This document shows positions 1-8,354 of a stretch of DNA of 64,000 nucleotides, piece after piece. The notes under the pieces were generated by a model, which saw nothing but the letters and a program-made list of their open reading frames with translations, was not told the origin of the DNA and did not search any database. The stretch comes from JAGWRA01 sp035534615 (GTDB lineage: Bacteria > Acidobacteriota > Vicinamibacteria > Vicinamibacterales > CAVVIG01). Position numbers and translations under genes: made by a program. Numbering within the stretch: position 1 is the stretch's first letter; each line of letters starts with the position of its first letter. The stretch lies in the NCBI GenBank assembly GCA_035534615.1, contig DATLRO010000101.1:58691-122690 (forward strand), given 5' to 3'.

Positions 1-77
1 ATCGACAGTCCCATGACGCCGGTGCCGACCCACCCGATCCGGGTGGTGGTCGAGGCGAAGTCCGCGAAGCTGGTCAT
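1..77 (-). CDS. 3-hydroxyisobutyrate dehydrogenase-like NAD(P)-binding oxidoreductase, N-terminus only (partial)
   Basis: Reading leftward from an ATG at 77, the first 25 codons contain RIGWVGTGVMGLS. This matches the GxGxMG dinucleotide-binding loop that opens 3-hydroxyisobutyrate dehydrogenase / 6-phosphogluconate dehydrogenase-like proteins, whose usual form is IGFIGLGxMG. Enzymes of this family oxidise small 3-hydroxyacids with NAD(P). The gene leaves the window after 25 residues, so the substrate cannot be judged. It is divergent from the Crp/Fnr regulator, and the two share an upstream region of about 180 bases. The motif is seen directly; the family assignment rests on it alone. Confidence 0.55.
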   Translation of the reverse strand, partial: MTSFADFASTTTRIGWVGTGVMGLS

Positions 78-171
78 GCGCTACAGCAGAATGGAAAGCC
101 GCGAGCGCTGTCAAGCGGCGCCCCACGCGGGGGGCGGTCCGTCCGCCCTGGCGCGAGGTGGACTTTCCAGA

Positions 172-188
172 ATATCGCATGACGATAT
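172..188. promoter_or_regulatory. inverted repeat over the likely promoter of the Crp/Fnr gene
   Basis: ATATCG, a 5-base spacer, then CGATAT form a perfect 6-5-6 inverted repeat. Its right arm overlaps a -10-like TATAGT at 186-191, about 70 bases before the regulator's start. This position suits an autoregulatory operator. The half-site is not the canonical Fnr (TTGAT) or Crp (TGTGA) one, and no good -35 is visible, so binding by the adjacent regulator is inference. Confidence 0.35.
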
Positions 189-259
189 AGTCTGAATGAT
201 CGTGTCGTCGCGTGAACAGGCCGTGCCGCCGCCGGTGGCGGCCCGGCCGGCAGGAGTCC

Positions 260-949
260 ATGGCTGAATCGATTGAAGCGCTGCTGGCGTCCACCACGCT
301 GTTCCGGAAGCTCCAGGCCGACGACCGGAGCCGCCTGGCCGAACGGTCGCGGGTGGCGGTCTACGCGCGCGGCGAGACGATTTTCGAGGAAGGGGCGCCG
401 TCCGACTGCTTCTTCACCATCGCGCGCGGACGGGTGAAGATCTTCAAGGTGACGCCGGGCGGCAAGGACGTGATCCTGGAGATGTTCGGCCCCGGTGACC
501 CGCTCGGCGCCGTGGCCGCGTACGAGGGACGGCCCTATCCCGCCTCAGCAGCCGCGATCGAGGACACCACCTGCGTGATGATCCCGCGCGCGGCGCTGTT
601 CGCGCTGCTCGAGGAGCACCCGTCGCTCACGCGCGGCCTGCTGCTCGGCCTGACGCAGCGGCTCGTGGAGCTCACCAACCGGATGGCCGAGCTGAGCGGC
701 ACCCGCGTCGAGCCGCGCGTCGCGCGGCTGATGCTGAAGATGGCGGACGACTCCGGTCGGCCCGAGCGGGGCGGCACGTTCATTCCGGGCGCGCTCTCGC
801 GCCAGGAGGTCGCGGATCTCACCGGCACGACGATCGAGACCTGCATCCGCATCATGAGCCGCTGGGGCAAGCAGGAGATCGTCCGGACGGAAAAGGACGG
901 GTTCCTCATCCTCAACCGCCAGGCGCTGGAAGACCTGTCGCTGCTGTAG
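260..949 (+). CDS. Crp/Fnr-family transcriptional regulator
   Basis: This 229-residue DNA-binding regulator has the standard layout. A cyclic-nucleotide-binding-type beta-roll covers about residues 10-125 (GETIFEEGAPSDCFFTIARG near the start), followed by a long dimerisation helix and a C-terminal winged helix near residues 150-225. The recognition region reads SRQEVADLTGTTIETCIRIMS, where the E..xR pattern resembles the Fnr/Crp recognition helix. It lacks the N-terminal cysteine cluster of true Fnr, so an oxygen-sensing Fe-S cluster is unlikely. I chose ATG 260 because AGGAG lies just upstream; an earlier in-frame ATG at 212 has no ribosome site. The effector is unknown. The gene converges with the peptidase that follows, and a palindrome in its promoter suggests self-regulation. 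Confidence 0.9.
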   Translation: MAESIEALLASTTLFRKLQADDRSRLAERSRVAVYARGETIFEEGAPSDCFFTIARGRVKIFKVTPGGKDVILEMFGPGDPLGAVAAYEGRPYPASAAAIEDTTCVMIPRAALFALLEEHPSLTRGLLLGLTQRLVELTNRMAELSGTRVEPRVARLMLKMADDSGRPERGGTFIPGALSRQEVADLTGTTIETCIRIMSRWGKQEIVRTEKDGFLILNRQALEDLSLL

Positions 950-968
950 CCGGAGGCCGGCAGGACCG

Positions 969-2594
969 TCAGCGGCCGCGCGCGTCGCGCAGCAGCTGCC
1001 CGGCCGTCCGGAACCGCGGGGCGATGTCGACCGGCACCGTCGCCAGCCGGGCGAGCATCCGGCGGACGGGCGGGCGGATGACGCCGAGCGTCCCGATCAG
1101 GTCGCGGGCCTTCGCGGCGTCGCCCTCCGCCTGCAGCGTCATGATGTCGCGCGTCAGGGCCCTGACGCCGGCGCGGATCCGCGCGGCGTCGACGCCGAAC
1201 GTCCCGTCCTTGTGGAGCACGAACCCGCCCGCGTCCAGCAGGTAGTTGAGCTGAATCGCCTGGCCCCGGCCGTGCGCTTCGTGAATGCCGAAGCGGATCG
1301 AGCGGAACGCCGACGCCAGGAACGTCGTGTACATCGTCTGCTCGAGCGACGCCGGCAGCACGCCCAGGTCGACGAGGTGCTGCAGGGCGAAGAGCCCCGA
1401 GACGTCGGCCTTCGCTTCCTCGATGGCACTGTAGGTGTCCGTCAGCGCCTGCCGGACGGTCGTGGCGCGTCCGTCGACCGTGATGTCGTGCGGCCCCAGG
1501 CCGTGCATCAGTTCGTGCATGACCGTGTGCGTGAAGAAGGCGTCGAACGAGACGTGCGGCCGATCGGCCGGCGCCAGCACGACGCGCGAGATCGGCCGCA
1601 GCGTGAGGCGGAACTTCGCCTGCTGCACGTTGCGCAGCATCACCCGCTTCGATCCCTTCTCGCGGATCACCCGCTCGTCGTTCGGCAGGTTGAACGCGGC
1701 CGCCTGCACGCCGACGTTCCCCTCCCCCGCCGCGAAGATTTCGTTCACGACGCGGATCGGCGCCATCGTCCCGAGGCGCGGGTTGCGGAGCGCCGGGGCG
1801 ATCGGCAGCGCGTGCTCGATGGCCTGCAGGTGTGCGCCGAGCATGGCGAGCTTTTCCGTCTCGGCCGCGTCGCGCACGGTGATGTAGGACTCGAACGCCG
1901 CCTTGTAATTGAACCAGCCGTCCTCGTAGACCTCGTACGGCCCGATGGTCGGCTCGATCGTGCCCTCGAGCTCCATCCAGGCGACGTCGCTCGCGTAATA
2001 GTCGTTGCTCAGGAACGCGTCGGCCCGCGCCGCCAGGAACGCCTTCAGCGTCGGCTGCTTCGTCAGCGCGGCCGCCTGGCGCAGCAGCGCGGCCGCCTGC
2101 TCGAGCTCGCCCTGATATTCCAGGCTGTACGGGACGGCCGTGAAGCGGCCGTCCGGCGCCCGCCGGATCGTCGTGAAGAAGCCGGTGGCCTCCGCACGGG
2201 CGGCCGGCGGCAGTCCGGCGATCCACTCGTCCACCGCCGTCTTCGTCGCGCCGGCCGGATAGAAATCGGCCCCGCCCGGCCTGGCCGGCACGCCCGGGAT
2301 GAACGGCGCCTCGTGATCCAGACGGCTCCACGGCCCCTTGTTGAGCAGAAACGCCCGCAGGCGCGCCCGGCCGAGCCGCGTCTGGTCCTGCAGGAGGTCG
2401 ATGAGCATCGTGTCGTTGCCCGCCCAGACCTGCCGCAGGAACAAGGCGTCCATGACCTGCGACGCCTCGATCAGCCGGGCGAGCACCCGGCGTTCGGACG
2501 CCGGCATCCGGGCGAGATCGGCCGTGAGGTCGACCGGGGCGAAGCGTGCCGTCATCGCCGTGAGGCGGGCGGCATCGGGCATGGCAGCAGGCAT
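969..2594 (-). CDS. M49-like (dipeptidyl-peptidase III / NUDT3 type) zinc metallohydrolase
   Basis: This 541-residue protein carries HELMHGLGPH at residues 360-369 and EEAKAD about 30 residues later. Together these give the two histidines and the glutamate expected of a zinc peptidase. Classical DPP III has the six-residue HELLGH motif. The HExxHGxGPH form is instead known from the peptidase-like domain of plant Nudix hydrolase 3 and its bacterial relatives, which fits better. No signal peptide is evident, so it is probably cytoplasmic. Two or three in-frame ATGs (2594, 2582) compete for the start and none has a strong ribosome site. It converges with the Crp/Fnr gene, with only 19 bases between the stops. 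The true substrate is not deducible. Confidence 0.75.
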   Translation of the reverse strand: MPAAMPDAARLTAMTARFAPVDLTADLARMPASERRVLARLIEASQVMDALFLRQVWAGNDTMLIDLLQDQTRLGRARLRAFLLNKGPWSRLDHEAPFIPGVPARPGGADFYPAGATKTAVDEWIAGLPPAARAEATGFFTTIRRAPDGRFTAVPYSLEYQGELEQAAALLRQAAALTKQPTLKAFLAARADAFLSNDYYASDVAWMELEGTIEPTIGPYEVYEDGWFNYKAAFESYITVRDAAETEKLAMLGAHLQAIEHALPIAPALRNPRLGTMAPIRVVNEIFAAGEGNVGVQAAAFNLPNDERVIREKGSKRVMLRNVQQAKFRLTLRPISRVVLAPADRPHVSFDAFFTHTVMHELMHGLGPHDITVDGRATTVRQALTDTYSAIEEAKADVSGLFALQHLVDLGVLPASLEQTMYTTFLASAFRSIRFGIHEAHGRGQAIQLNYLLDAGGFVLHKDGTFGVDAARIRAGVRALTRDIMTLQAEGDAAKARDLIGTLGVIRPPVRRMLARLATVPVDIAPRFRTAGQLLRDARGR

Positions 2595-2653
2595 CGGGAT
2601 CTCGAACGGACGGCGGACCCGGCACCCGGGCGGCGCGGCGCGCCGTCCCGGCG

Positions 2654-3229
2654 TCAGTGCACGCCGTGGCTGAGGTGGAGGGCACCCGGGTCGGCGCCCA
2701 GCCGCCGGAGGGCGGTTTCCCACATCGCGTCCTCCGGCGTCTCGAACAGCAGGTCGGCGGTGACACCGATCGTCAGCCAGGCCGACGCCCGCAGCTCGGC
2801 ATCGAGCTGTCCCGGGCCCCAGCCGGCGTAGCCGACCAGCAGCCGGGCACGCGGCGGCGACGGTTCCATCAACCGCTTCAGGAGCGCGGGCGACGTCGAG
2901 AGGTACAGGCCGTCGGCCACCGGCACCGCCTCGACCTCTCCCGGCGCGTCGCCCAGCAGGATCCAGCTCCGCTCCTGATCCACCGGCCCCCCCAGCCAGA
3001 CCGGCAGGTCCTTCTCGGCCTTTCCGGCCGGATCGTTCTCGATGACGACACGCGCCGGCGTCGGCAGCCGGCGGTTCACGACGAGGCCGAACGCCCCCTC
3101 GGCGCTGTGACGGCACAGCAGCACGACGCTGTGCGCGAAATTCGGATCGAGCAGCTGCGGCATCGACAGCAGCAGCGCCGGGGCGAGCGAGTCCGTGCCG
3201 GGATCGCGGTCTTCCATGAGGCTCATCAT
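2654..3229 (-). CDS. YqgE/AlgH family protein
   Basis: This 191-residue protein has the YqgE hallmarks: LLLSMPQLLDPNFAHSVVLL near the start, then GLVVNRR, WLGGPV and GYAGWGPGQLDAE. These regions define the DUF179 fold. The family's biochemical role is unsettled; AlgH was named from alginate regulation in Pseudomonas. The start ATG overlaps the queG stop as ATGA, so the two are translationally coupled. In many bacteria yqgE neighbours ruvX, but here ruvX lies far away near 32 kb. Confidence 0.9.
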   Translation of the reverse strand: MMSLMEDRDPGTDSLAPALLLSMPQLLDPNFAHSVVLLCRHSAEGAFGLVVNRRLPTPARVVIENDPAGKAEKDLPVWLGGPVDQERSWILLGDAPGEVEAVPVADGLYLSTSPALLKRLMEPSPPRARLLVGYAGWGPGQLDAELRASAWLTIGVTADLLFETPEDAMWETALRRLGADPGALHLSHGVH

Positions 3230-4302
3230 AGGCGAGGCGCGCGGCCGGCGCCAAGCGCCGGCGCGCGCAGTCTCTCGACCGCCCACCGCACGTGGGCCGC
3301 CACCATCGGGTCGTCGAGGCTCGGCGCGTCGTCGCGCGGCCGCTCCAGCTCGGCGGCGGCGTCGCGGTCGTCGCTGTTGCCGATGGCGACCGCCAGGTTG
3401 CGGCGCCACGCGGTCAGCGGCGCGCGCACCATCGCGGTTCCGTCGAGCAGCGCCTGCAGGCCGGCGTCCGACATCCGCCACAGATCGAGCAGCCGCGGCA
3501 GGTCCAGCGCCGGCCTCGGCTGCCAGGCGGGATCGGCCGACTGGATCGGCGCCAGGTTCCACGGGCAGACCTCCTGGCAGACGTCGCAGCCGTAGACGTG
3601 GGTCCCGATCGACGCGCGCTGCGCCGGCGGGATCGTCTGCTTCAGCTCGATCGTGAGGAACGAGAGACACTTCGTGGCGTCGAGCTGCCGCGGCTCGACG
3701 AGGGCGCCCGTCGGGCACGAGTCGAGGCACAGCGTGCAGGTCCCGCACCGGTCGAAGCCGGGCGCGTCCGGCTCGAGCGGCAGGCTGCACAGCACCTCGC
3801 CCAGGAACAGCCACGACCCGTGCCCGGGGCTGATGAGGCAGGTGTTCTTCCCGATCCAGCCCAGGCCCGCGTGCTGCGCGTAGACGCGTTCCTGCACCGG
3901 CCCGGTGTCGACGTACGCGCGCGCGTCGAACGGCCCGTCCGCCTCGTCCCGCATCCACGCGACGAGCGCGTCGAGCCGGCGTCCCAGCACCTCGTGGTAG
4001 TCGTCGCCCCACGCGTAACGCGCGATGAGCGCGCGCGACGGATCGCGCCCGTCGGTCGAATACGGCCGGGGGGTGTTGTACACGGTGCCGGTCATGATGA
4101 CGGCGCGCGCCGTCGGCAGCACCCGGCGCACGTCGGCGCGGCGCGCGGCCGACCGGTGCAGATAGGTCATCGTGCCCGCATAGCCGCGATCGAGCCAGGC
4201 GGGCAGCGCGTCCAGTTCGGGATGGCGGCGGGCCGGCGCAATGCCGCAGAGGTCGAAGCCGAGCTCGTGCGCCCGGCGCTTGATCCGCTCCGAGGTCAGC
4301 AC
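3226..4302 (-). CDS. queG: epoxyqueuosine reductase QueG
   Basis: QueG reduces epoxyqueuosine to queuosine in tRNA anticodons, using cobalamin and two 4Fe-4S clusters. The 358-residue protein shows both ferredoxin-type cysteine groups, CGTCTLCLDSCPTGAL around residue 185 and CDVCQEVCPWN around residue 240. It also has the conserved YVDTGPVQER and GWIGKNTCLI segments of the family. The start is a GTG at 4302 with a strong GGAGG about six bases upstream; no ATG lies in a better position. A short HEAT-like C-terminal region follows the clusters. It overlaps yqgE by four bases. Confidence 0.95.
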   Translation of the reverse strand: MLTSERIKRRAHELGFDLCGIAPARRHPELDALPAWLDRGYAGTMTYLHRSAARRADVRRVLPTARAVIMTGTVYNTPRPYSTDGRDPSRALIARYAWGDDYHEVLGRRLDALVAWMRDEADGPFDARAYVDTGPVQERVYAQHAGLGWIGKNTCLISPGHGSWLFLGEVLCSLPLEPDAPGFDRCGTCTLCLDSCPTGALVEPRQLDATKCLSFLTIELKQTIPPAQRASIGTHVYGCDVCQEVCPWNLAPIQSADPAWQPRPALDLPRLLDLWRMSDAGLQALLDGTAMVRAPLTAWRRNLAVAIGNSDDRDAAAELERPRDDAPSLDDPMVAAHVRWAVERLRAPALGAGRAPRL

Positions 4303-4367
4303 GCGGCCTCCGTCGAGAGAAACGGCCGGGACGCCCCGGCAGGCCGTCCCGGCCGTCGAACGGCGGG

Positions 4368-7112
4368 CTACTTCACCAGACCGGCCAGCTGGCGCAGCAC
4401 GTACGGCAGGATGCCGCCGTGCCGGAACGCGATCAGCTCTTCCGGCGTGTCGATGCGGGCGGTTGCGGTGAACGTCTTCTCGCGCCCGCCGGCGTCCTTC
4501 GCCTTCACGGTCACGTCGCCGCCCGGCCGGAGCCCCCGGGCGATGCCGGTCAGCTCGAACGCCTCCTGCCCGGTGAGCCCGAGCGCCGCCACGTGCTCGC
4601 CCGCCTTGAACTGCAGCGGCAGCACGCCCATGTTCACGAGGTTGCTGCGGTGGATGCGCTCGAAGCTCTCCGCGACGACGGCCCGGACGCCGAGCAGGAC
4701 CGTCCCCTTGGCGGCCCAGTCGCGCGACGATCCCGACCCGTACTCCTTCCCCGCCAGCACGAGCAGCGGGACGCCGGCCTTCTGATATCGCATCGCGGCG
4801 TCGTAGATCGTCATCTCCTCGCCGTCGGGCTGGAAGCGCGTCCATCCGCCCTCGGTCCCGGGCGCGAGCTGATTGCGCAGCCGGATGTTGGCGAACGTGC
4901 CGCGCATCATCACCTCGTGGTTCCCGCGGCGGGCGCCGAACGAGTTGAAGTCGCGCGGCGGCACGCCGTGCGCCACCAGATACCGGCCGGCCGGTCCGTC
5001 GGCCGGGATCGACCCGGCCGGCGAAATGTGATCCGTCGTCACGCTGTCGCCGAGCAGCGCGAGCGCCCGCGCCCCGGTGATGTCCCGCAGCGGCGCCGGC
5101 TCCGGCTGCAGATCCTCGAAGAACGGCGGATTGCGGATGTAGGTCGACGCCTCGTCCCACGCGAACCGGTCGCCCGTCGGCACGGCCAGCGACCGCCACC
5201 GGTCGTCGCCCCGGAACACGTCGGCGTACTGCTCGCGGAACATCTCGGCCTTCACCGATTCCAGGGCCGTCTGAATCTCCGCCTGGCTCGGCCACAGGTC
5301 CTTCAGGTACACCGGCGCGCCGGTCGCGTCCGCGCCGATCGGCTCGCTCGTCAGGTCGATCGTCATCCGCCCGGCCAGCGCGTAGGCGACGACGAGCGGC
5401 GGCGACGCGAGGTAGTTGGCGCGGACCTGGGGCTGGATGCGGCCTTCGAAGTTCCGGTTGCCGCTCAGCACGGCCGCCACCACGAGATTCCGGTCTCTGA
5501 CCTCGGCCGACACCTCGTCGGGCAGCGGCCCGCTGTTGCCGATGCAGGTCGTGCAGCCATAGCCGACCAGGCCGAACCCGAGCTGCTCGAGGTACGGCAG
5601 GAGGCCGGACTGCTTCAGGTACTCGGTGACGACCTTCGACCCGGGCGCCAGGCTCGTCTTCACCCACGGCTTGACCGTGAGGCCGCGGGCCACCGCCTTC
5701 TTCGCCAGCAGGCCGGCGCCCATCAGCACGCTCGGATTCGAGGTGTTGGTGCAGCTCGTGATCGCCGCGATCACCACGGAGCCGTGATCGATCTCGTGCT
5801 CGACCGCGGGCCGGTCGGTGACCGCCGCGCCGCCAGGGCCGCCCCCTTCGCCGTTCCAGGTCGACGTCTGTGGCGGCTGCGCCGACACCTTCTTCTTCTG
5901 GTCGGCCATCAGCGACGGCAGCGCCTGCTCGAACCCCCGGCGGGCCTGCGCCAGCGGCACCCGGTCCTGCGGCCGCCGCGGCCCGGCGAGACTCGGCTCC
6001 ACCTGGCCGAGGTCCATCTCGATGCGCTCACCGTAGCGCGCGTCCGGCGTGTCGCCCGTCCGGAACAGCCCCTGCGCCTTCGCGTACGCCTCGACGAGCC
6101 GGATCCGGTCCTCGTCGCGCCCCGTCAGGCGGAGGTACTCGATCGTCATCTGGTCGATCGAACAGATGGCGATCGTCGACCCGTACTCGGGCGACATGTT
6201 GCCCAGCGTCGCCCGGTCGGCGATCGTCAGCGACTCGAGCCCCGGGCCGTAGAACTCCACGAACTTGGCGACGACGCCGTGCTTGCGCAGCCGCTCGGTA
6301 ATCGTGAGCACCAGGTCGGTCGCCGTCGCACCGTCCGGCAGCCGGCCGGTCAGCCTGAAGCCGACGACCTCCGGGATCAGCATGGAGATCGGCTGGCCCA
6401 GCATCGCGGCCTCCGCCTCGATGCCGCCGACGCCCCAGCCGACCACCCCCAGCCCGTTCACCATCGTCGTGTGCGAGTCGGTGCCGACGAGCGTGTCCGG
6501 GTACGCCGTCGTCCGGCCGCCCTCGTCCACCGTGCAGACCACGCGCGCCAGGTATTCCAGATTCACCTGGTGCACGATGCCGGTGTCGGGCGGCACGACA
6601 CGGAAGTTCCGGAACGCGTCCTGCCCCCAGCGCAGGAACGCGTAGCGCTCGCGGTTGCGCTGGAACTCCAGCTCGGCGTTCTTCTGGAAGGCGTCCGGCC
6701 GGCCGAAGAAATCGACCTGCACCGAATGGTCGATGACCAGTTCGACCGGCTGCAGCGGATTGACCCGGTTCGGGTCGCCGCCGAGCCGCGCGATGCCGTC
6801 GCGCATCGCGGCCAGATCGACCACCGCCGGCACGCCGGTGAAGTCCTGGAGCAGCACGCGGGCCGGCATGAAGGCGAGCTCGCGCGTCGCGGCGCCCGGC
6901 TCCCAGCTGGCGAGCGCGCGGATGTCGTCCGCCGTCACGCTCTGGCCGTTCTCCCGGCGCAGCAGATTCTCGAGCAGGATCTTGAGCGAGTACGGCAGGC
7001 GCGCGATCTGCGGAAACCCCGCCCGCTCGAGCATCGGCAGGCTGAAGTAGTCGATCGTGCGCCCGTTGACCTGAAGCTGGGTCTTCGTTCCGAAACTGTT
7101 GGCTGTTGGCAT
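4368..7112 (-). CDS. acnA: aconitate hydratase AcnA (IRP1 type)
   Basis: Aconitase interconverts citrate and isocitrate in the TCA cycle. At 914 residues it has the length of the AcnA/IRP1 class. The three cluster cysteines are visible in TSCTNTSNP and GCTTCIGNSG, and the swivel domain carries GDSVTTDHISPAGSI and KEYGSGSSRDWAAKG. ATG 7112 is preceded by GGGAG, and the MPTANSFGTK beginning fits the family. An upstream in-frame ATG at 7145 is less likely. It reads toward queG with a 65-base gap, so readthrough is possible. Confidence 0.97.
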   Translation of the reverse strand: MPTANSFGTKTQLQVNGRTIDYFSLPMLERAGFPQIARLPYSLKILLENLLRRENGQSVTADDIRALASWEPGAATRELAFMPARVLLQDFTGVPAVVDLAAMRDGIARLGGDPNRVNPLQPVELVIDHSVQVDFFGRPDAFQKNAELEFQRNRERYAFLRWGQDAFRNFRVVPPDTGIVHQVNLEYLARVVCTVDEGGRTTAYPDTLVGTDSHTTMVNGLGVVGWGVGGIEAEAAMLGQPISMLIPEVVGFRLTGRLPDGATATDLVLTITERLRKHGVVAKFVEFYGPGLESLTIADRATLGNMSPEYGSTIAICSIDQMTIEYLRLTGRDEDRIRLVEAYAKAQGLFRTGDTPDARYGERIEMDLGQVEPSLAGPRRPQDRVPLAQARRGFEQALPSLMADQKKKVSAQPPQTSTWNGEGGGPGGAAVTDRPAVEHEIDHGSVVIAAITSCTNTSNPSVLMGAGLLAKKAVARGLTVKPWVKTSLAPGSKVVTEYLKQSGLLPYLEQLGFGLVGYGCTTCIGNSGPLPDEVSAEVRDRNLVVAAVLSGNRNFEGRIQPQVRANYLASPPLVVAYALAGRMTIDLTSEPIGADATGAPVYLKDLWPSQAEIQTALESVKAEMFREQYADVFRGDDRWRSLAVPTGDRFAWDEASTYIRNPPFFEDLQPEPAPLRDITGARALALLGDSVTTDHISPAGSIPADGPAGRYLVAHGVPPRDFNSFGARRGNHEVMMRGTFANIRLRNQLAPGTEGGWTRFQPDGEEMTIYDAAMRYQKAGVPLLVLAGKEYGSGSSRDWAAKGTVLLGVRAVVAESFERIHRSNLVNMGVLPLQFKAGEHVAALGLTGQEAFELTGIARGLRPGGDVTVKAKDAGGREKTFTATARIDTPEELIAFRHGGILPYVLRQLAGLVK

Positions 7113-7182
7113 CGCTCCCTCGCCCCTCTCGCGGCCACGAAACAAATGTCGATCCTAACATGCCAGGCGGACCACGGGGCCG

Positions 7183-8331
7183 TCAGACCGCCGGCCGCGG
7201 CGTGCCGCGCGCCACGCGCAGCACGGCCGCCGCCGCACGCTCGCTCGCCCCGGGCGCCCCCAGCCGCTCGCGCACGAGGCGCAGCGCGGCGCGCTGCCGC
7301 CCGGCCCGCACCGGATCGGTCAGCAGCCCCACCGCTTCGGCGGCGACCGCGTCCGGCGTGAAGGCCTCCTGGATCAGCTCGGGGACCACCCGCTCGCCGG
7401 CCACCAGGTTCACCATGGCATAGGTGTCGACCCGCACGAACGGCTTGCCCAGGCGGTACGTCAGCGGCGACAGCCGGTACACGACCACCATCGGCACCTC
7501 GTGCAGCGCCGCCTGCACCGTCGCCGTACCCGAGGCCGTCAGCACCACGTCCGCGGCCGCCAGCACGTCGTCCGTGCGCGAGTCGACCAGGACGGGCGGA
7601 CGTCCCCCGGGGGCGCCGGCCGCCTCGAACAGAGACGACTCGAGATTCGGCGCCCGGGCGACGACGAACTGCACGCGCGGCACCTGCGCCGCGATCCGTC
7701 CGGCGGCCGCCGCCAGCCCGGGCAGGATCGCCCGCACCTCGTTCGTCCGGCTGCCGGGCAGCAGGGCCACCGTCGGCGCCACCGGATCCAGCCCGATCTC
7801 TTCGAGAAACGCCGCGCGCGGCATGCCGCCCCGCACGAGATCCACGAGCGGGTGGCCGACGAACTCCACCGGCACGCCGGCGCGCTCGTAGATCGCCTCT
7901 TCGAAGGGAAAGATCACGAGGACGCGGTCGGCGATCCGCTTCATCGTCTTCATCCGCCCCGCGCGCCAGGCCCAGAGCTGCGGGCTGATGTAGTACACGA
8001 CCGGGATGCCGAGCCGGCGGACGGCCGGCGCGAGCCGGAAGTTGAAGTCGGGAAGGTCGATCGCGACGAACACGTCCGGCCGCTCCGCGCGGGCGGCGGC
8101 GACGAGCCGGCGGTACATCCCGTAGTAGCGCGGCACCATCGCCAGCGCCTCGGTGATCCCGGTCACGCTGAACCCGCGATAGTCGCCCACCAGATCGCCG
8201 CCGGCGGCCCGCAACCGCTCCCCGCCGAAGCCGAACAGGCGGGCGCCCGGATCGAGGCGGCGAATCGCCCCGGCCAGCGCCCCGGCGTACAGGTCGCCGG
8301 ACGCCTCGCCGCAGGAAAGCATGATCTTCAC
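7183..8331 (-). CDS. lpxB: lipid-A-disaccharide synthase LpxB
   Basis: LpxB condenses UDP-2,3-diacylglucosamine with lipid X to form the lipid A disaccharide at the inner membrane (GT19). The 382-residue protein begins MKIMLSCGEASGDLYAGAL, the typical GT19 N-terminus. It continues with IDLPDFNFRLA, YYISPQLWAWR, FPFEEAIYERAGVPVEFVGHPLVD and LLPGSRTNEV. Its presence with lpxD shows lipopolysaccharide synthesis. It lies 70 bases upstream of acnA and is followed on its own upstream side by the M16 peptidase pair. Confidence 0.96.
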   Translation of the reverse strand: MKIMLSCGEASGDLYAGALAGAIRRLDPGARLFGFGGERLRAAGGDLVGDYRGFSVTGITEALAMVPRYYGMYRRLVAAARAERPDVFVAIDLPDFNFRLAPAVRRLGIPVVYYISPQLWAWRAGRMKTMKRIADRVLVIFPFEEAIYERAGVPVEFVGHPLVDLVRGGMPRAAFLEEIGLDPVAPTVALLPGSRTNEVRAILPGLAAAAGRIAAQVPRVQFVVARAPNLESSLFEAAGAPGGRPPVLVDSRTDDVLAAADVVLTASGTATVQAALHEVPMVVVYRLSPLTYRLGKPFVRVDTYAMVNLVAGERVVPELIQEAFTPDAVAAEAVGLLTDPVRAGRQRAALRLVRERLGAPGASERAAAAVLRVARGTPRPAV

Positions 8332-8354
8332 AATGGCGTCGGCGGTCGCAGGTC

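Noticed and set aside
13..195. 60-codon plus-strand ORF at the window start
   Set aside because: It is antisense to the dehydrogenase-like N-terminus and overlaps the regulator's promoter; no supporting motif.
4419..7361. A 980-codon plus-strand frame opposite aconitase
   Set aside because: It is an antisense shadow of acnA; the composition is arginine-rich and low in conserved features.
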